Shown here: in pieces, positions 41,874 to 47,191 of the stretch
Numbering within the stretch: the first letter of the stretch is position 1
How the letters are laid out: each line of letters starts with the position of its first letter
Source of the DNA: Clostridium arbusti SL206
GTDB taxonomy: Bacteria > Bacillota > Clostridia > Clostridiales > Clostridiaceae
Assembly: GCF_000246895.1 (NCBI RefSeq)
Contig: NZ_BAEV01000019.1
Location: 1 to 47,191 of the forward strand
Length of the DNA stretch: 47,191 nucleotides
Direction: 5' to 3'
Program-made: the position numbers and the translations under genes
Notes under the pieces: generated by a model
The model's input: only the letters and a program-made list of their open reading frames with translations
Told to the model about the DNA's origin: nothing
The model's database searches: none

Positions 41874-43141
41874 TATAATACCTCCTCTGGTGAAACAATT
41901 TTTCCTGCTAATGCAGATGCTGCTGCTATTGCTGGACTAGCTAAATATACTTCGCTTTCAGGATGTCCCATTCTACCTACAAAATTTCTATTTGTTGTTG
42001 ATATAGCTCTTTCTCCCTTAGCTAGTATTCCCATATATCCTCCAAGGCATGGTCCACAAGTAGGAGTACTAAATACCGCTCCAGCTTCAATAAATATTTT
42101 TGCAAGCCCTTCTTCTAGTGCTTGAAGATATATATTTTGAGTTCCTGGAAGTATTATAACTCTCATTCCCTTTTTAACCTTTTTGCCCTTTAAAATCTCT
42201 GCTGCAATTCTTAAATCCTCTATTCTTCCATTAGTGCAAGAACCTATAACTGCTTGGTCTATTTTTACTTCTCCCACTTCGTCTATAGTTCTTGTATTAT
42301 CAGGTAAATGAGGGAAAGAAACTGTTGATTTTACTTCACTTAAATCTATTTCAATAACTTGTGAATATTCTGCATCTTCATCAGCTTCAAATACTTTCCA
42401 TTCTCTATCTGTTCTACCAGTTACATACTCTATAGCTTTTTCATCTACTGGGAATATTCCATTTTTAGCTCCTGCTTCAATAGCCATGTTTGCTATAGTG
42501 AATCTTCCATCCATCGTTATCTCTTTTACACCTTCACCAACAAATTCCATTGATTTATAAAGTGCACCATCCACACCTATCATTCCAATTATGTGAAGAA
42601 TAAGATCTTTACCACTTACCCATTTATTAAACTTACCCTTTAAAACAAATTTAATTGCTTCTGGCACTTTAAACCATGCTTTTCCTGTAGCCATCCCTAC
42701 AGCCATATCTGTACTACCGCCTCCTGTAGAGAAAGCTCCTAGTGCTCCATAGGTACAGGTATGTGAATCTGCCCCTATAATTATATCTCCAGGAATTGTA
42801 AGACCTTTTTCAGGTAGAAGTGCATGTTCAATTCCCATTTCTCCTACTTCAAAATAGTTTACTATTTCCATTTCTTTCGCAAATTCTCTCACCATTTTAC
42901 AATGTTCAGCAGATTTAATATCTTTATTTGGAGTAAAATGATCTGGTACTAATGCTATTTTATTTTTATCAAAGACTTTATCAAGTCCTAATTTTCTAAA
43001 TTCCTTAATAGCCACAGGACCAGTAATGTCGTTACCTAAAACTAGATCTAAATCAGCGTTTACTAATTGTCCTGCCTCAACATAATCTAGACCTGCATGT
43101 GCTGCTATTATCTTTTGAGTCATTGTCATGCCCTTTTTCAT
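41873..43141 (-). CDS. leuC: 3-Isopropylmalate dehydratase large subunit
   Basis: A 422-residue aconitase-family subunit with cluster cysteines in [25 protein letters not shown] and [13 protein letters not shown]. It isomerises 2- to 3-isopropylmalate in leucine synthesis with LeuD. The compact length is that of the LeuC/homoaconitase type of clostridia and archaea rather than the 465-residue enterobacterial form. The start ATG follows AAGGAGG. A long leader of more than 450 bases with several dyads lies upstream and suggests separate control from ilvC. Confidence 0.96.
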   Translation of the reverse strand: MKKGMTMTQKIIAAHAGLDYVEAGQLVNADLDLVLGNDITGPVAIKEFRKLGLDKVFDKNKIALVPDHFTPNKDIKSAEHCKMVREFAKEMEIVNYFEVGEMGIEHALLPEKGLTIPGDIIIGADSHTCTYGALGAFSTGGGSTDMAVGMATGKAWFKVPEAIKFVLKGKFNKWVSGKDLILHIIGMIGVDGALYKSMEFVGEGVKEITMDGRFTIANMAIEAGAKNGIFPVDEKAIEYVTGRTDREWKVFEADEDAEYSQVIEIDLSEVKSTVSFPHLPDNTRTIDEVGEVKIDQAVIGSCTNGRIEDLRIAAEILKGKKVKKGMRVIILPGTQNIYLQALEEGLAKIFIEAGAVFSTPTCGPCLGGYMGILAKGERAISTTNRNFVGRMGHPESEVYLASPAIAAASALAGKIVSPEEVL

Positions 43142-43277
43142 ACTTATTTTCCTCCTTAGGTTTAAAACTATATTTTAAAAAAATAATTTGCATTAATTAT
43201 CTTTCATAGAAAATAGACTACATATCATTATAACCTGTTCTCTTATATAATTAAAATAGATATTAATTATGTCTATC

Positions 43278-43323
43278 ATAACTATAGGTTATAGTTATAC
43301 CACAGTGATCAAAATAGTATCAA
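43278..43323 (-). promoter_or_regulatory. Probable leuC promoter with overlapping dyad operator
   Basis: On the minus strand TTGATA and TATAAC are 18 bases apart. The -10 lies in the dyad ATAACTATA-ACC-TATAGTTAT, so a repressor binding there would block the polymerase. Which protein binds is not known. Confidence 0.5.
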
Positions 43324-43418
43324 TACATCTTAGTTAGTGTTACTTTCACTGGGTTTATATTACTTATAGATTTATATATTATACGGGATATAAATTGAAT
43401 ATTCAGTCTATTTTGATC
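43307..43418. repeat. Long-range 11-bp inverted repeat in the leuC leader
   Basis: GATCAAAATAG and CTATTTTGATC are exact complements 90 bases apart. They may be paired operator half-sites for DNA looping or the base of an RNA stem; the promoter proposed for leuC lies at the inner edge. Confidence 0.45.
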
Positions 43419-43455
43419 CGTTTGAACTATTATACTTCTAACATATGAACTTATT

Positions 43456-43516
43456 TTTATTTTATAGATTAGAAAACCAAGTCTAATCTATAAAATAAAC
43501 TTGGTTTTCTAATCTA
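43456..43516. terminator. Two mutually exclusive 17-bp stems after ilvC
   Basis: TTTATTTTATAGATTAG (43456-43472) pairs with 43483-43499; TAGATTAGAAAACCAAG (43465-43481) pairs with 43500-43516. The two stems share bases and cannot coexist. Neither is followed by a T-run on the minus strand. Position, about 90 bases after the ilvC stop, suggests termination, 3' protection or a switch. Confidence 0.5.
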
Positions 43517-43608
43517 TTATGTTTTTTACTTAGTTATCAATAAATTTCTTGCATAGATTGAGTTTGCACTCTCACTAAATTTAGATGAATTAATAAATTT
43601 CATAGATA

Positions 43609-44625
<1,017 letters not shown>

Positions 44626-44721
44626 CTAATTTTATTTTAAAAATTTTAAAAATTTTTGTAAGCAACTTTTATTCTACTACATTTATTGAAAAATTAAAAA
44701 TATTTTAATTTGTTTTTATTA

Positions 44722-44751
44722 TAAAAAATTTGTTTTCTAACAAATTTTTTA
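44722..44751 (-). promoter_or_regulatory. AT-rich hairpin in the ilvC leader
   Basis: TAAAAAATTTGTT and AACAAATTTTTTA pair perfectly over 4 bases; two more AACAAATT copies flank it and can pair alternatively. On the minus strand the right arm ends in TTTTTTAT, so an attenuator is possible. Confidence 0.4.
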
Positions 44752-44872
44752 TGTTTTTAACAAATTTTATGTAACTTTGTTTGTTGATCATTATCAGCTA
44801 ACGACTTCTAAAATCCAGTAAGAGTGAACACTTCCAACTGAATCTAAAAATTAGTTTACCAACTTTTCCAAA

Positions 44873-44901
44873 ATCGTAACACCAAAATTTCAAATTGTCA
44901 A
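44873..44901 (-). promoter_or_regulatory. ilvC promoter
   Basis: TTGACA and TACGAT on the minus strand, 17 bases apart, giving a leader of about 250 bases. No T-box sequence is seen in this leader. Confidence 0.6.
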
Positions 44902-45008
44902 CCTGCACAAATATATTTTTTAAAATATCAATATTTATAAAATATTCTATTATATTTTTAATAAAGCATATGAAAAATTAAACAAATGCAAATTCTTAGA
45001 AAATATCA

Positions 45009-45037
45009 TTGACATATTTTTATGATGATAGTATATT
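45009..45037 (+). promoter_or_regulatory. ilvB promoter
   Basis: TTGACA and TATATT, 17 bases apart, start a transcript that carries two T-box leaders before ilvB. Confidence 0.75.
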
Positions 45038-45079
45038 AATACATAAATATTAGTTTTGAAAAACCTTGAAAGGGAACAG

Positions 45080-45278
45080 TAAGTATAAGAGATGTCCTAA
45101 AGAGAGCAGAGGGAGCTGAAAATCTGCGGATAATTGTGTACTGAATCTCACCCTGGAGTTGCAGACTGAATTAAGTAAGTTGTGCCGGCGTGTAGCCGTT
45201 ATATATAAATCAAGTAATAAATTGGGTGGTACCGCGAAACAGTCTCCTCGCCCCAGGTAGGATGACTGTTTTTTTATT
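45080..45278 (+). ncRNA. T-box leader 1, specifier CUC (Leu)
   Basis: Stem I begins near CCTAAAGAGAGC. The specifier loop reads TGAAT-CTC-ACCC (codon at 45147-45149), chosen by alignment with the second leader. The antiterminator T-box TGGTACCGCG is at 45228-45237 and the terminator AAACAGTC/GACTGTTT with a T-run ends at 45278. Uncharged tRNA-Leu should allow read-through. Confidence 0.88.
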
Positions 45279-45310
45279 TTTCATTAAAAGCTATGACAGG
45301 GACTAGTATA

Positions 45311-45499
45311 CACAATAATATCCTAAAGAGAGCGGGACCAGCTGAAAACCCGTGGATAATTATATGTTGAAAATCACCCTAGAGCTGCAGGCTGAAATCA
45401 GTAAGCTGTGCCGGTCTATTGATCGTTATCTTTACAAGAAAAATTTTGGGTGGTACCGCGAATAGACACACGCCCCAGGGCTCTGTGTCTATTTTTTTA
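45311..45499 (+). ncRNA. T-box leader 2, specifier AUC (Ile)
   Basis: Same plan as the first leader: CCTAAAGAGAGCG, specifier loop TGAAA-ATC-ACCC (codon at 45373-45375), T-box TGGTACCGCG at 45451-45460, terminator AATAGACACA/TGTGTCTATT with a T-run. Uncharged tRNA-Ile is the expected signal. Confidence 0.88.
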
Positions 45500-45524
45500 T
45501 ATTTTTTATTAAGGGGGATTTAAA

Positions 45525-47183
45525 TTGAAATTATCAGGTGCGAAAGTACTATTAGAATGCTTAAAGGAGCAAGGCGTTGACGTTGTTTTTGGTTATCCAG
45601 GTGGGGCCGTGCTGCCAATATATGATGCTTTATACAATGAGAAGGAAATAAAGCACATACTAACTGCCCACGAACAAGGTGCAACTCATGCTGCAGATGG
45701 TTATTCAAGAGCAACTGGAAAAGTTGGTGTTGTAATAGCAACCTCTGGACCTGGTGCTACTAATACAGTTACAGGAATTGCTACTGCCTTTGGAGATTCT
45801 ATACCACTAGTTGTTATTACTGGTCAAGTTGGTAAAGCCTATCTAGGCAAATCTTCTTTTCAGGAAGTTGATATAACTAGTATAACCAAGGCAATAACTA
45901 AGGAAAATTACATTGTTCAGGACCCTGAAAGTCTTTCTGATACTGTAAGAAGAGCCTTTAGAGTTGCTTCAACCGGTCGTCCTGGTCCTGTACTTATAGA
46001 TATTCCAAAAGATATACAAAATACTATCATTGATTACTATAAGCCAACTGAAACTGCAAAAGATATTTTGCCTGAATCAGGAGATTTATCTGAAGCAATT
46101 TATTTAATAAAAGAAGCAAAGAAACCTGTTATTTTCGCCGGTGGTGGAGTTATAAGTTCCAATGCATCAAAAGAATTATATAATTTTGCAAAGAAAATAA
46201 ATTGTCCTGTATCCTGTTCACTTATGGGGCTTGGTGGTTTTCCTAGTAATGATGAATTATTTCTTGGCATGGTAGGTATGCACGGTACTTATACTTCTAA
46301 CTATGCATTTTCCAATTGTGATCTTCTTATTGCCATTGGCTCACGTTTTAGTGACAGAGTCACAGGAAAAGTTAGTTCCTTTGTACCAAATGCAAAAATA
46401 ATTCATATAGACATCGATGCTTCTGAGTTCAGCAAAAACTTACCTGAAGATGTTTCTATAAGGGGCGATGTTAAAAATGTACTTACAGATTTAATAGAAT
46501 CTTTAGATAATAAATGTGAATCTCAGTGGCTAAAACAAATTAATACTTGGAGAACAGCTCATCCACTTATGTATAAAGAAAATACCAGTGTAAATCCACA
46601 GATTTTATTGGATAAACTTCATAAACTTACAGACGGAAACTGCATCGTTACAACAGAAGTTGGTCAAAACCAAATGTGGACTGCACAGTTTTTCAACTTC
46701 TTATATCCAAGAACATTCATTACCTCTGGTGGACTTGGAACAATGGGTTTTGGACTTGGTGCTGCAATAGGCGCCTGTATTGGAAGCAATAATAAAAAAG
46801 TAATAAATGTAGCTGGTGATGGTAGTTTTAGAATGAATTGTAACGAACTAGCAACTCTAGCAAAATACAAACTTCCAATAGTTCAGTTAGTTTTAAATAA
46901 TCATGTACTTGGTATGGTATATCAATGGCAAGATATGTTTTACAATAGAAATTTTTCACAAACTGTGTTTGATTCTAACCTAGATTTTTGTAAACTTGGA
47001 GCTGCTTATGGAATAAAATCTTTTAAAATATCTTCTAATGATGAAATAGATGAAGTTCTAAAATCTGCTCTTTCCTTAAATGAACCTGTAATAATTGATT
47101 GTGAGATACTTAGAGAGGAAAAAGTATTACCTATAGTTCCTCCTGGTTCCGCAAATACAGATCTTATTGAATTTGAAGATTAA
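45525..47183 (+). CDS. ilvB: Acetolactate synthase large subunit
   Basis: A 552-residue thiamine-diphosphate enzyme making acetolactate or acetohydroxybutyrate from pyruvate. It starts with TTG behind AGGGGG. Blocks: VFGYPGGAVLPIYDAL, TAHEQGATHAADGYSRATGK with the catalytic Glu50, GPGATNTVTGIATA, a FAD-type middle domain (IGSRFSDRVTGK) and the ThDP motif GDGSFRMNCNELATLAKYKL to VLNN. It is the biosynthetic, not the fermentative AlsS, type judging by the middle domain and its T-box control. An ilvN small-subunit gene is not seen within the window. Complete; the stop is 8 bases before the window end. Confidence 0.95.
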   Translation: MKLSGAKVLLECLKEQGVDVVFGYPGGAVLPIYDALYNEKEIKHILTAHEQGATHAADGYSRATGKVGVVIATSGPGATNTVTGIATAFGDSIPLVVITGQVGKAYLGKSSFQEVDITSITKAITKENYIVQDPESLSDTVRRAFRVASTGRPGPVLIDIPKDIQNTIIDYYKPTETAKDILPESGDLSEAIYLIKEAKKPVIFAGGGVISSNASKELYNFAKKINCPVSCSLMGLGGFPSNDELFLGMVGMHGTYTSNYAFSNCDLLIAIGSRFSDRVTGKVSSFVPNAKIIHIDIDASEFSKNLPEDVSIRGDVKNVLTDLIESLDNKCESQWLKQINTWRTAHPLMYKENTSVNPQILLDKLHKLTDGNCIVTTEVGQNQMWTAQFFNFLYPRTFITSGGLGTMGFGLGAAIGACIGSNNKKVINVAGDGSFRMNCNELATLAKYKLPIVQLVLNNHVLGMVYQWQDMFYNRNFSQTVFDSNLDFCKLGAAYGIKSFKISSNDEIDEVLKSALSLNEPVIIDCEILREEKVLPIVPPGSANTDLIEFED

Positions 47184-47191
47184 AAAAAGTG

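Overview
The window is AT-rich (roughly 30 percent GC by eye) and has Clostridium-type gene content: AGGAGG ribosome sites, several TTG and GTG starts, T-box leaders, BceRS-AB, PadR and DUF2975 regulators. A species in Clostridium sensu stricto is most likely; I cannot name it.

Layout. (1) 1-6.9 kb: the front of a siroheme/4Fe-4S reductase, a CDP-alcohol phosphatidyltransferase, phage-like scraps, a three-gene operon (repeat protein, MoxR AAA+ ATPase, metallopeptidase/VWA protein), a truncated B12-radical SAM gene and an XRE/DUF2975 pair. (2) 7-9.8 kb: a GC-richer transferred island with PadR, two DUF1048 genes, a broken DrrA-like ATPase, a broken KTR gene and the tail of a large serine recombinase. 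(3) 9.8-13.8 kb: an esterase/PadR operon behind two large palindromic operators, then a divergent AraC regulator and epoxide hydrolase. (4) 14-25.5 kb: a decayed, composite prophage. It has an antitoxin with a broken toxin, two different terminase remnants, scaffold, MuF head protein and a frameshifted portal, interrupted by a TetR/hydrolase cassette and an opposite-strand membrane protein. It is bordered by an intact 1025-residue protein that I read as a divergent two-barrel RNA polymerase of the YonO/QDE-1 class. (5) 26-31 kb: a complete BceA-BceB-BceR-BceS antimicrobial-peptide module. (6) 31-35 kb: an IS200-like element with a frameshifted transposase and a structured RNA end, a broken iron-sulfur gene, a PadR gene, and the rlmD-type rRNA methyltransferase with extra copies of its 3' end nearby. 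(7) 35-38.5 kb: a lipoteichoic-acid-synthase-like enzyme behind a highly structured leader, and a TSUP permease. (8) 38.5-47.2 kb: branched-chain amino acid genes ilvC-leuC-leuD-leuB-ilvD on the minus strand, and divergent ilvB behind two tandem T-boxes read as Leu (CUC) then Ile (AUC).

How it fits together. The outer right part is housekeeping biosynthesis. Much of 6.9-32.9 kb is accessory DNA with many nonsense and frameshift lesions. Copies of the rlmD 3' end at 9.7 and 32.7 kb, beside intact rlmD, suggest that integration at this gene built part of the island. The long intact polymerase-like gene among broken phage genes is the most striking feature.
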